Source: JAIVHA01 sp965367295
Lineage (GTDB): Bacteria; Pseudomonadota; Gammaproteobacteria; DSM-19610
DNA length: 64,000 nt
Assembly: GCA_965367295.1 (NCBI GenBank)
Contig: CBDUHN010000002.1
Coordinates: 62,001 to 126,000, forward strand
Reading direction: 5' to 3'
In this document: positions 8,266 through 17,187 of the stretch, piece by piece
Numbering within the stretch: position 1 is the first letter of the stretch
Layout: every line of letters starts with the position of its first letter
The notes under the pieces: generated by a model
What the model saw: the letters and a program-made list of their open reading frames with translations, nothing else
Told to the model about the DNA's origin: nothing
Databases searched by the model: none
Translations under genes and position numbers: made by a program

Positions 8266-9525
8266 GTGGATAAACTCATTATCAGCGGCGGCGCGCCGCT
8301 GCGCGGCGAGATCCGCATCTCGGGTGCCAAGAACGCGGTGCTGCCCATCCTCGCCGCCACCCTGCTGGCCGACGATACCGTGACCGTGCGGAATGTGCCC
8401 CACCTGCACGATGTCACCACCACCATGGAACTGCTCGGTCGTATGGGTGTGGAACTGGTGGTGGATGAACGCATGAGCATCCAGGCTGATCCGCGCACCA
8501 TCCAGGATTTCTCCGCGCCCTATGATCTGGTGCGTACCATGCGCGCTTCCATCCTGGTGCTGGGGCCATTGCTGGCCCGCTATGGTCGCGCCGACGTGTC
8601 GCTGCCCGGTGGCTGTGCCATCGGTTCACGACCGGTGGATCAGCACATCAAGGGGCTCAAGGCCATGGGGGCGCAGATCGATGTGGAAGGCGGTTACATC
8701 CGGGCTCGCGTGGATCGCCTGAAGGGTGCGCGGCTGGTGATGGAGATGGTCACCGTAACCGGCACCGAGAACCTGATGATGGCCGCGTCGCTGGCGAAGG
8801 GCACCACGCTGATCGAAAATGCGGCGCGGGAACCGGAAGTGGCGGATCTTGCCCACTGCCTCAACCAGATGGGGGCGAAGATCTCCGGTGCCGGTACCGA
8901 TACCATCGAAATCGAAGGGGTCGATAATCTTTCGGGGACCGATTACAAGGTACTGCCCGATCGCATCGAGACCGGTACCTTCCTGGTGGCCGCCGCCATT
9001 ACCGGCGGACAGATCAAGGTGAAGGATACCCGTCCGGATACGCTCGACGCCGTGTTGCAGGTATTGCGTGAGTCCGGTGCCCGCGTGGATGTGGGTGAGG
9101 ACTGGATCGAGCTGGACATGGAAGGGCGGCGGCCGCAGGCGGTGAATATCCGTACGGCGCCGTATCCTGCGTTCCCGACTGATATGCAGGCCCAGTTCAC
9201 GGCACTGAACTCGGTGGCCGAAGGCAGCGGCACCATCACCGAAACGGTGTTTGAAAACCGTTTCATGCATGTGCAGGAAATGCAGCGCATGGGTGCGAAG
9301 CTGCGGGTGGAAGGCAATACCTGCATCAGCACCGGGGTGCCACGTCTTACCGCCGCGCCGGTGATGGCCACCGACCTGCGTGCCTCGGCAAGCCTGGTGC
9401 TGGCGGGGCTGGTGGCGGATGGCGATACCAGCGTCGATCGCATCTACCACATCGACCGTGGCTACGAATGTATTGAAGAGAAACTCGGCCAGCTGGGTGC
9501 GCGGATACGAAGGGTGCCCGCGTAA
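8266..9525 (+). CDS. murA: UDP-N-acetylglucosamine 1-carboxyvinyltransferase
   Basis: MurA transfers enolpyruvate from PEP to UDP-GlcNAc, the first committed step of peptidoglycan synthesis. The 419-residue product starts with GTG at 8266 (MDKLIISGGAPLRGEIRISG), 11 bases after ibaG. The active-site cysteine is Cys117 in LPGGCAIGSRPVDQH, so the enzyme should be of the fosfomycin-sensitive type. The KNAVLPILAATLLADD start and the RASASLVLAGLVADG end fit the EPSP-synthase fold. Length matches E. coli (419). Confidence 0.97.
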   Translation: MDKLIISGGAPLRGEIRISGAKNAVLPILAATLLADDTVTVRNVPHLHDVTTTMELLGRMGVELVVDERMSIQADPRTIQDFSAPYDLVRTMRASILVLGPLLARYGRADVSLPGGCAIGSRPVDQHIKGLKAMGAQIDVEGGYIRARVDRLKGARLVMEMVTVTGTENLMMAASLAKGTTLIENAAREPEVADLAHCLNQMGAKISGAGTDTIEIEGVDNLSGTDYKVLPDRIETGTFLVAAAITGGQIKVKDTRPDTLDAVLQVLRESGARVDVGEDWIELDMEGRRPQAVNIRTAPYPAFPTDMQAQFTALNSVAEGSGTITETVFENRFMHVQEMQRMGAKLRVEGNTCISTGVPRLTAAPVMATDLRASASLVLAGLVADGDTSVDRIYHIDRGYECIEEKLGQLGARIRRVPA

Positions 9526-9552
9526 CTCCATACCTACCACCGAGTGTTGTCT

Positions 9553-9573
9553 GTAGGTGCGGATTTATCCGCA
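9553..9573. repeat. REP-like palindrome (copy 2)
   Basis: GTAGG followed by TGCGGATTTATCCGCA, a clean palindrome with a T-rich centre. It lies in the murA-hisG spacer, 27 bases after the murA stop. The GTAGG leader and the TTTAT centre match the copies at 12905 and 50522, while the arms differ (TGCGGA instead of TCCGAA). Confidence 0.7.
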
Positions 9574-9667
9574 TTGGCACAGCAGACAGGCAGTGGCGTG
9601 TGCCGGGGGGAAGGTAGAGAATTCCGCGGTGCCGCCAGAAACGATTTCCAAGGAATTGGGTAGACCC

Positions 9668-10300
9668 ATGACCAACACATTGACCATCGCCCTGTCCAAG
9701 GGGCGCATCTTCAAAGAGACGCTGCCGTTGCTGGCCCATGCGGGCATCACGCCGGTGGATGATCCGGAAACCAGTCGCAAGCTGATCCTCGACACCAATC
9801 AGCCCGATGTGAAGCTGGTGATCATCCGCGCATCCGATGTGCCTACCTATGTCCAGTACGGTGCTGCCGATCTCGGTGTGGCGGGCAAGGATGTGCTCAT
9901 GGAGCATGGTGGGGAAGGCTTATACGAACCGGTGGACCTGAACATTGCCCGTTGCAGGCTGATGGTGGCCGGTCCCGTGAACGGCGGCCCGGAACCGGAA
10001 CGCATGATCATTGCCACCAAGTACGTGTCCAGCACGCGCCGCTATTATGCCGAACGCGGACGCCAGGTGGAAATCATCAAGCTCTACGGCTCCATGGAAC
10101 TGGCGCCGCTGGTAGGACTGGCGCATCGTATCGTCGATGTGGTGGATACCGGTAACACCCTCAAGGCCAATGGCCTGGAGCCACTGGAACACATCGCCGA
10201 TATCAGTTCCCGGCTGGTGGTGAACAAGGCATCCATGAAGATGAAGCATGCACGAGTGAAGACCTTCATTGATCGCATCGCCGAGGCGGTGCAGGCCTGA
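9668..10300 (+). CDS. hisG: ATP phosphoribosyltransferase, short catalytic subunit
   Basis: HisG joins ATP and PRPP, the first step of histidine synthesis. I start it at 9668 (MTNTLTIALSKGRIFKETLP), giving 210 residues. This is the short form, which lacks the C-terminal regulatory domain and needs HisZ; a hisZ gene is found at 37020. Visible are the catalytic-domain segments ASDVPTYVQYGAADLGVAGK and the PRPP loop VDVVDTGNTLKANGL. hisD follows 39 bases on, and hisC after that. Confidence 0.97.
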   Translation: MTNTLTIALSKGRIFKETLPLLAHAGITPVDDPETSRKLILDTNQPDVKLVIIRASDVPTYVQYGAADLGVAGKDVLMEHGGEGLYEPVDLNIARCRLMVAGPVNGGPEPERMIIATKYVSSTRRYYAERGRQVEIIKLYGSMELAPLVGLAHRIVDVVDTGNTLKANGLEPLEHIADISSRLVVNKASMKMKHARVKTFIDRIAEAVQA

Positions 10301-10339
10301 TGGAGTCAGCAGGTTAGGCATTCTGGACGAGAAGGAAGC

Positions 10340-11644
10340 ATGGTGGCCATTACACGTCTGAACAGTACGGATAGTGATTTTCAGTCCCGGCTCGAACAAC
10401 TGCTGGCCTGGGAAGCGGTGTCCGACACCCAGGTGGAAAACACGGTACGTACCGTGATCGCCGAGGTCCGGGCCCGTGGCGATGCGGCAGTGGTGGAATA
10501 CACCAACCGTTTCGATCGCACCGATGCCGCGAGCATGGCGGATCTGGAAATCCCCCTCGAACGTCTGCAGCAGGCGCTGCATGATATTTCCGAACCGCAT
10601 CGTGTCGCGCTGGAGCGGGCTGCAGAGCGGGTGCGGGCCTATGCCCGGCATCAGAAGATGGAATCCTGGTCCTATACCGAGGCCGACGGTACCGTGCTCG
10701 GTCAGCAGGTCACGCCACTGGACCGCGTGGGCCTGTACGTACCCGGTGGCAAGGCGGCCTATCCTTCCTCGGTATTGATGAATGCGGTGCCCGCCAAGGT
10801 GGCCGGCGTGGCGGAACTGATCATGGTGGTGCCCACGCCGGATGGCGTGGTGAACGACCTGGTGCTGGCGGCGGCAGCCATCGCCGGGGTCGACCGGGTG
10901 TTCTCCATTGGCGGTGCGCAGGCGGTGGCCGCACTGGCCTATGGTACCGAGACCATTCCCCAGGTGGACAAAATTACCGGTCCCGGCAATATCTATGTAG
11001 CCACGGCCAAGGGCATGGTGTTCGGCGCCGTCGGCATCGATATGATCGCCGGGCCCTCCGAGATCCTCGTCATCAGCGATGGCGGTACCGACCCCGACTG
11101 GATCGCCATGGACCTGTTTTCCCAGGCCGAACATGACGAGGACGCGCAGGCGATCCTGGTCAGCCCCGACGGGGACTTTCTCAACCGGGTACAGCAGAGT
11201 ATAGAGCGGCTGCTTCCCACCATGGAGCGCAGGACCGTGATCGAGACCTCGCTGTCGGCCCGCGGTGCATTGATCCAGGTGAAGGATCTCGCCGAGGCGG
11301 TGGCGGTATCAAACTATGTCGCACCGGAACACCTGGAACTCTCCGTTGCCGATCCCCAGCTACTGGCGAACGATATCCGCCATGCCGGTGCTATTTTCAT
11401 GGGTCGTTATACGGCCGAGGCGCTGGGCGATTATTGTGCCGGTCCTAACCACGTGCTGCCCACCTCGCGTACGGCGCGTTTTTCCTCCCCGCTGGGAGTG
11501 TACGATTTCCAGAAACGCTCCAGTATCATCATGGCCTCGGAGCAGGGCGCCTCGGATCTGGGTGAGACCGCCTCGGCACTGGCGCGCGGTGAAGGGCTGA
11601 CCGCCCATGCCCGTTCGGCGGAGTATCGTATCAAGCATAAGTAG
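10340..11644 (+). CDS. hisD: Histidinol dehydrogenase
   Basis: HisD oxidises histidinol to histidine in two NAD-dependent steps. The 434-residue product has the family signature region around IDMIAGPSEILVISDGGTDP, the QAEHDEDAQAILVS segment with the zinc-site Gln and His, and VAPEHLEL with the catalytic Glu-His pair; NHVLPTSRTARFSSPLGVYD is the conserved C-terminal part. Length equals the E. coli enzyme (434). It is 39 bases after hisG; hisC follows after a 181-base spacer with an inverted-repeat element. Confidence 0.97.
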   Translation: MVAITRLNSTDSDFQSRLEQLLAWEAVSDTQVENTVRTVIAEVRARGDAAVVEYTNRFDRTDAASMADLEIPLERLQQALHDISEPHRVALERAAERVRAYARHQKMESWSYTEADGTVLGQQVTPLDRVGLYVPGGKAAYPSSVLMNAVPAKVAGVAELIMVVPTPDGVVNDLVLAAAAIAGVDRVFSIGGAQAVAALAYGTETIPQVDKITGPGNIYVATAKGMVFGAVGIDMIAGPSEILVISDGGTDPDWIAMDLFSQAEHDEDAQAILVSPDGDFLNRVQQSIERLLPTMERRTVIETSLSARGALIQVKDLAEAVAVSNYVAPEHLELSVADPQLLANDIRHAGAIFMGRYTAEALGDYCAGPNHVLPTSRTARFSSPLGVYDFQKRSSIIMASEQGASDLGETASALARGEGLTAHARSAEYRIKHK

Positions 11645-11664
11645 GCGAGAAGCCATGGATGCGT

Positions 11665-11798
11665 TCACCGCAAAGGTGCAAAGAACGCAAAGGTGTTCGT
11701 ATATCCTGCTCATACGTGCCTGCTGCCGGCCATGACTATCTTCGGGACAGCAGAATCGTACCGCAACACCCTTGCTGCCTTGTGCACTCTGCGGTGGA
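11665..11798. repeat. Degenerate inverted-repeat element in the hisD-hisC spacer
   Basis: The left end (11665-11693) begins TCACCGCAAAGGTGCAAAG and the right end (11770-11798), read on the other strand, begins TCCACCGCAGAGTGCACAAG. The ends are imperfect inverted repeats about 29 bases long, rich in short CGCAAAG-type units, around about 76 bases without an open frame. It fills most of the spacer. I read it as a decayed non-autonomous element or intergenic repeat. Confidence 0.5.
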
Positions 11799-11825
11799 TT
11801 TTTCAATCGATAGAACAGAGTCAAC

Positions 11826-12908
11826 ATGACCCAAACCACCGACAAGATCGAACGCTGGATTCGTCCCGAGATTCGGGCATTATCGGCCTATCACGTGCCG
11901 GATCCCGGCCGCTGCATCAAACTGGACGCGATGGAAAATCCCTATACCTGGCCCGCATGGCTGATCGATGCCTGGCTCGAAACCCTGCGCGATGTCAGCC
12001 TCAATCGCTACCCCGACCCCGGTGCGCAGCAGCTGAAGGAAAAGCTGCGTGACTGCATGCAGGTGCCGCAGGGGATGGAGATCCTGCTCGGTAACGGTTC
12101 CGATGAACTGATCCAGATGGTGGCCCTGGCGGTGGCGCAACCGGGACGAGTGGTGATGGCACCGGAACCCAGTTTCGTCATGTACAGGATGATCGCCACA
12201 CTGGTCGGCATGGACTATGTGGGCGTACCGCTCGACAATGATTTTCAGCTCGATATCGAGGCCATGCTGACCGCCATCGAACAGCATCAGCCGGCGGTGA
12301 TTTTCATCGCGTACCCCAACAATCCCACCGGTAACCTGTTCGCCGATGCCGATATGGAACGTATCCTGAAGGCGGCGCCGGGTATGGTGATTGTCGACGA
12401 GGCCTATGCACCTTTTACCGATGCCTCCTTTATGGGGCGTCTGCAACAGTACGATAACCTGCTGGTGCTACGTACTGTATCCAAGATGGGGTTGGCCGGC
12501 CTGCGCCTGGGGCTGTTGGTCGGGGCACCGGCCTGGCTGCAGCAGATCGACAAGACCCGTCTGCCATACAACATCAATGTACTTACCCAGGCGAGTGGCG
12601 AGTTTGCCCTGCACCACGTGGAGGTGCTGGAGGAGCAGGCGCGGCAGATCCGCGAGGACCGCGCGGCGCTGTGTGCCGAATTGCGGGAGACGGATGGTGT
12701 GGCGCCTTTTCCCAGTGATGCCAACTTTATCCTGTTTCGCGTGCCGGCCGGTCGTGGCAACGAGATCTTTCAGGCGCTGAAAGAGCAGGGCGTGTTGATC
12801 AAGAATCTGTCCGGTGCCGGTGGTGCCCTGGCGGATTGTCTGCGGGTGACGGTGGGCAAGCCGGAGGAAAACGAGGCCTTTCTGCAGGCGTTGCGCGCGG
12901 CCTTGTAG
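11826..12908 (+). CDS. hisC: Histidinol-phosphate aminotransferase
   Basis: HisC moves the amino group of glutamate to imidazole acetol-phosphate. The 360-residue class II (fold type I) PLP enzyme shows LGNGSDELIQMVALAVAQPG near residue 90, the IAYPNNPTGNLF segment, VIVDEAYAPF (PLP-pyridine Asp), and the PLP-lysine in TVSKMGLAGLRLG. Start ATG at 11826. The stop TAG at 12906-12908 lies inside a REP-like repeat. Distance from hisD (181 bases) leaves open whether it is in the same transcript. Confidence 0.96.
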   Translation: MTQTTDKIERWIRPEIRALSAYHVPDPGRCIKLDAMENPYTWPAWLIDAWLETLRDVSLNRYPDPGAQQLKEKLRDCMQVPQGMEILLGNGSDELIQMVALAVAQPGRVVMAPEPSFVMYRMIATLVGMDYVGVPLDNDFQLDIEAMLTAIEQHQPAVIFIAYPNNPTGNLFADADMERILKAAPGMVIVDEAYAPFTDASFMGRLQQYDNLLVLRTVSKMGLAGLRLGLLVGAPAWLQQIDKTRLPYNINVLTQASGEFALHHVEVLEEQARQIREDRAALCAELRETDGVAPFPSDANFILFRVPAGRGNEIFQALKEQGVLIKNLSGAGGALADCLRVTVGKPEENEAFLQALRAAL

Positions 12909-12927
12909 GTCCGAATTTATTCGGACA
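12905..12927. repeat. REP-like palindrome (copy 3), overlaps hisC stop
   Basis: GTA then GGTCCGAATTTATTCGGACA. The TAG of the first five bases is the hisC stop codon. All 23 bases are identical to the copy at 50522-50544. It forms the left arm of an inverted pair with copy 4. Confidence 0.85.
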
Positions 12928-12948
12928 TTGCCATATCAGGTAAGCCGC

Positions 12949-12971
12949 GTCCGCATAAATTCGGATCTACA
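12949..12971. repeat. REP-like palindrome (copy 4), inverted relative to copy 3
   Basis: GTCCGCATAAATTCGGATC followed by TAC. Its reverse complement starts GTAGATCCGAATTTATGCGG, so it is a slightly diverged copy in opposite orientation to copy 3, 21 bases away. The pair looks like a BIME unit between the convergent hisC and degS genes. Confidence 0.8.
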
Positions 12972-13044
12972 GCTGGTTTCGTTTAAGTGTTCGGCTGCGG
13001 CTGGTCCTTATTCATGAAGGCGCTTCACGTATCATTGCAGCCGA

Positions 13045-14214
<1,170 letters not shown>

Positions 14215-14347
14215 AATCGGGATGAAATTCCTGGCGGGTTCGGCTTATTCTACTGTGCCTGTATAAACAGGGTCCAATCCTCGTGTCTCGCGTGCGGCGG
14301 AAAAACCCAATAGACTGCGCGCAACCCCGCTACCGGCAAAATCCGAT

Positions 14348-15106
14348 ATGACGCGACTGATCGAACTTGTGGAGTACTGTGACCGCTATCTGGATGCGGC
14401 AGGTTTTCGCGATTACTGCCCCAACGGCCTGCAGGTGGAGGGGCGACCAGGAGTGCAGCGGTTGATTACGGGCGTGACCGCCAGCCAGGCGTTGATCGAT
14501 GCGGCACTGGCGGCGGGCGCCGATGCCCTGTTGGTGCACCATGGTTATTTCTGGAAAGGTGAGGATGCCCGCATCACAGGCATAAAGCAGCGGCGTCTCA
14601 AGAGCCTCCTGCAGCAGGATGTCAGCCTGCTCGCCTATCACCTGCCCCTCGATGCACACCCCACAGTAGGTAATAACGTTCAGTTGGCACAGCAGCTGGG
14701 GCTGGTTGTCTCCGGCCGGGGTGGTGAAGCAGGTGGTCCCGAGCTGCTGTTTCATGGCGAACTGGAGGTGGCGCTGGCCCCGGCCGGCCTGGCGGACCAT
14801 ATCGAACTCCGCCTGGGGCGCCGCCCCCAGCATATCCCCGGTGCGGGGGATCGCATTCAACGCGTGGCCTGGTGCAGCGGGGCAGCCCAGTCCTATATCG
14901 AACAGGCCGTAGCGCTGGGCGTGGATGCCTTCATCAGTGGGGAGATCTCCGAGCCGACGGTGCACATCGCGCGGGAGTGCGGGGTCCACTATTTCGCCGC
15001 CGGCCACCATGCGACCGAGCGCTACGGGGTGCAGGCCCTGGGCGCGCACCTTGCGGACCGGTTTGGCCTCGAGCATCACTTCATCGACATCGACAACCCG
15101 GTCTGA
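14348..15106 (+). CDS. Nif3/YbgI-family dinuclear metal-binding protein
   Basis: A 252-residue Nif3-like (GTP cyclohydrolase I type 2, YbgI) protein. The family forms toroidal hexamers with a two-metal site; the biochemical role is not firmly known. Metal ligands are visible as LLVHHGYFWKG (two His, residue about 63-64), the YHLPLDAHP segment with Asp, and the C-terminal YFAAGHHATERYGVQ (His and Glu). N terminus MTRLIELVEYCDRYLDAAGF, then DYCPNGLQVEGRPGVQ. It is divergent from degS with a 133-base shared spacer and precedes petABC. Confidence 0.92.
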   Translation: MTRLIELVEYCDRYLDAAGFRDYCPNGLQVEGRPGVQRLITGVTASQALIDAALAAGADALLVHHGYFWKGEDARITGIKQRRLKSLLQQDVSLLAYHLPLDAHPTVGNNVQLAQQLGLVVSGRGGEAGGPELLFHGELEVALAPAGLADHIELRLGRRPQHIPGAGDRIQRVAWCSGAAQSYIEQAVALGVDAFISGEISEPTVHIARECGVHYFAAGHHATERYGVQALGAHLADRFGLEHHFIDIDNPV

Positions 15107-15144
15107 GGGCTGGCCCGCCCGGTGCTGGAATTGGCTGCATTCTT

Positions 15145-15158
15145 TTGATTTAGCTCAA
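15145..15158. promoter_or_regulatory. Candidate FNR/ANR-type box before petABC
   Basis: TTGATTTAGCTCAA matches the consensus TTGAT-N4-ATCAA with one mismatch (C for A). It lies 187 bases before the petA start, just after the nif3-like gene. FNR-type control of bc1 genes is plausible, but the match alone is weak proof. Confidence 0.45.
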
Positions 15159-15209
15159 GATAGTGCATTACGGCTTGACCTAAAACCTCACTTATAGGAA
15201 GCTACGCCG

Positions 15210-15240
15210 TTTACAGGGCTCCGGAAAGTTAAATTAGAAT
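15210..15240 (+). promoter_or_regulatory. Candidate sigma-70 promoter for petABC
   Basis: TTTACA at 15210-15215 and TAGAAT at 15235-15240 with a 19-base spacer, which is longer than ideal. This A/T-rich stretch is in the 225-base spacer before petA. A further TTGACC at 15175 has no good -10 partner. Confidence 0.35.
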
Positions 15241-15331
15241 ATTCTGATTTTACTGATTATGCCCCGGGTGCAGCCCGCCAGCGTCTTTCACGGACGCGAG
15301 AATTTTTTACTCATCTTCTGGAGAACGCTGA

Positions 15332-15925
15332 ATGAGTGCCCAAGGTGCAGACCCAAGCCGACGTCGGTTTCTGACCGCCGCCACTACCGTGGTGGGAGCC
15401 GTCGGTGCCGCCGCTGTGGCGGTTCCTTTCGTTACATCCATGCTACCCAGTGATAAGGCCAAGGCCGCGGGCGCGCCCGTGGAAGCCGATATCAGCAAAG
15501 TAGAACCGGGACAGATGATCCGGGTTCAGTGGCGCGGTAAACCCGTATGGGTGGTAAACCGCACCGAGGCCATGCTGACGGCGTTGCCAACCCTGGATGA
15601 CCGCCTGCGTGATCCGGCCTCGAACGAATCCGCCCAGCCGGAATACACCAAGAATGAAGTCCGTGCCATCAAGCCGGAATACCTGGTGCTGGTCGGGATC
15701 TGTACCCACCTGGGCTGTTCACCCACCTATCGCCCGGAAGTGGCGCCGGCCGACCTGGGCGAGGACTGGAAGGGTGGTTTCTTCTGCCCCTGCCACGGTT
15801 CCCGCTTCGACCTCGCCGGTCGAGTGTACAAGGGGGTCCCGGCTCCGCTGAACCTGGAAGTCCCACCTCATCGCTATGTAAGCAACACCGTCATCAAGAT
15901 CGGTGAAGATCAAGGAGCTGCATAA
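15332..15925 (+). CDS. petA: Ubiquinol-cytochrome c reductase, Rieske iron-sulfur subunit
   Basis: The Rieske protein takes the first electron from quinol at the Qo site of the bc1 complex and passes it to cytochrome c1. The 197-residue protein has a twin-arginine signal-anchor (RRRF at residues 10-13, then a hydrophobic helix) and the 2Fe-2S ligands in CTHLGC (Cys124, His126, disulfide Cys129) and CPCHG (Cys152, disulfide Cys154, His155). A good Shine-Dalgarno (TCTGGAG) precedes the ATG. Its stop overlaps the petB start (TAATG). Confidence 0.97.
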   Translation: MSAQGADPSRRRFLTAATTVVGAVGAAAVAVPFVTSMLPSDKAKAAGAPVEADISKVEPGQMIRVQWRGKPVWVVNRTEAMLTALPTLDDRLRDPASNESAQPEYTKNEVRAIKPEYLVLVGICTHLGCSPTYRPEVAPADLGEDWKGGFFCPCHGSRFDLAGRVYKGVPAPLNLEVPPHRYVSNTVIKIGEDQGAA

Positions 15926-17187
15926 TGGCTGGCGGCAATCGTGAAAAATGGCAAGGCGGTCTGTTGGGATGGGTTGACGCCCGCTTCCCGCTGAGTTCCC
16001 TGTGGGAGGATCACCTCTCCAAATATTACGCCCCGAAGAACTTCAATTTCTGGTACTTCTTCGGTTCCCTGGCGATGCTGGTGCTGGTTATCCAGATCGT
16101 TTCCGGCATCTTCCTGACCATGAGCTACAAGCCCGATGCTGAACGTGCCTTTGCATCAGTGGAGTACATCATGCGTGATGTACAGTGGGGCTGGCTGATT
16201 CGCTACATCCACTCCACGGGGGCCTCGGCTTTCTTTATCGTGGTGTACCTGCACATGTTCCGCGGCCTGATCTATGGCTCCTACAAGCAGCCACGCGAAC
16301 TGATCTGGATCTTCGGCATGCTCATCTACCTGTGCCTGATGGCCGAAGCCTTCTTCGGCTACCTGCTGCCCTGGGGGCAGATGTCCTACTGGGGTGCGCA
16401 GGTAATCGTATCACTGTTCGGGGCTATTCCGGTCGTCGGTGACGATCTGGCACTGTGGCTTCGCGGTGATTACGTCATCTCCGACGCCACCCTGAACCGC
16501 TTCTTCGCCTTCCATGTCATCGCGGTCCCGCTGGTGCTGGTCGGTCTGGTGGCGGCGCACATCATGGCGCTGCACGAAGTGGGTTCCAACAACCCCGACG
16601 GCGTGGAGATCAAGAAGGTCAAGGACGAGAACGGCATTCCGAAGGATGGCATCCCCTTCCACCCCTACTATTCCGTGAAGGATATCGTGGGCGTGGTGGT
16701 GTTCCTGATGTTCTTCTCGATCGTGGTGTTCTTCGTGCCGGAAGGCGGTGGCTACTTCCTGGAGCCGCCGAATTTCGATCCAGCCGACCCGCTGAAGACC
16801 CCGCCGCATATTGCGCCGGTATGGTACTTCACCCCCTTCTACGCCATCCTGCGTGCGGTCACCATCGACATCGGTCCGCTGACGGCGAAGTTCCTCGGGG
16901 TGATACTGATGGGAGGCGCCGTGGTAATCATTGCCTTCCTGCCCTGGCTGGATCGTAGCGAAGTGAAATCCATTCGCTATCGCGGCCCGCTGTTCAAGGG
17001 CGCCGTGGCGCTGTTCGTGATCGCCTTCTTCATGCTGGGCTGGCTGGGCACGCAGGCGTCCACTCCTGGCAAGACGACTCTGGCGCAGATCGGCACAGCC
17101 GTCTATTTCGCATTTTTCCTTTTGATGCCCATCTACACCAAGATGGACAAGACCAAGCCGGTTCCGGAAAGGGTGACAAGCAAATGA
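15925..17187 (+). CDS. petB: Ubiquinol-cytochrome c reductase, cytochrome b subunit
   Basis: Cytochrome b carries hemes bL and bH and both quinone sites. The 420-residue protein is the fused full-length type (N-terminal four-helix heme part plus C-terminal part). Heme ligands fit His96, His110, His197 and His212 (RYIHSTGAS, VYLHMFRG, AFHVIAVPL, AAHIMALHEVG). The Qo ef-loop motif reads PVWY (residues 298-301) where mitochondria and many bacteria have PEWY. Its start overlaps the petA stop and its stop overlaps the petC start (ATGA), so the three are tightly coupled. Confidence 0.97.
   Translation: MAGGNREKWQGGLLGWVDARFPLSSLWEDHLSKYYAPKNFNFWYFFGSLAMLVLVIQIVSGIFLTMSYKPDAERAFASVEYIMRDVQWGWLIRYIHSTGASAFFIVVYLHMFRGLIYGSYKQPRELIWIFGMLIYLCLMAEAFFGYLLPWGQMSYWGAQVIVSLFGAIPVVGDDLALWLRGDYVISDATLNRFFAFHVIAVPLVLVGLVAAHIMALHEVGSNNPDGVEIKKVKDENGIPKDGIPFHPYYSVKDIVGVVVFLMFFSIVVFFVPEGGGYFLEPPNFDPADPLKTPPHIAPVWYFTPFYAILRAVTIDIGPLTAKFLGVILMGGAVVIIAFLPWLDRSEVKSIRYRGPLFKGAVALFVIAFFMLGWLGTQASTPGKTTLAQIGTAVYFAFFLLMPIYTKMDKTKPVPERVTSK

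Noticed and set aside
9920..11134. Minus-strand open frame of 404 residues over hisG-hisD
   Set aside because: Antisense to both genes, very His/Gly-rich, no motif or ribosome-binding site.
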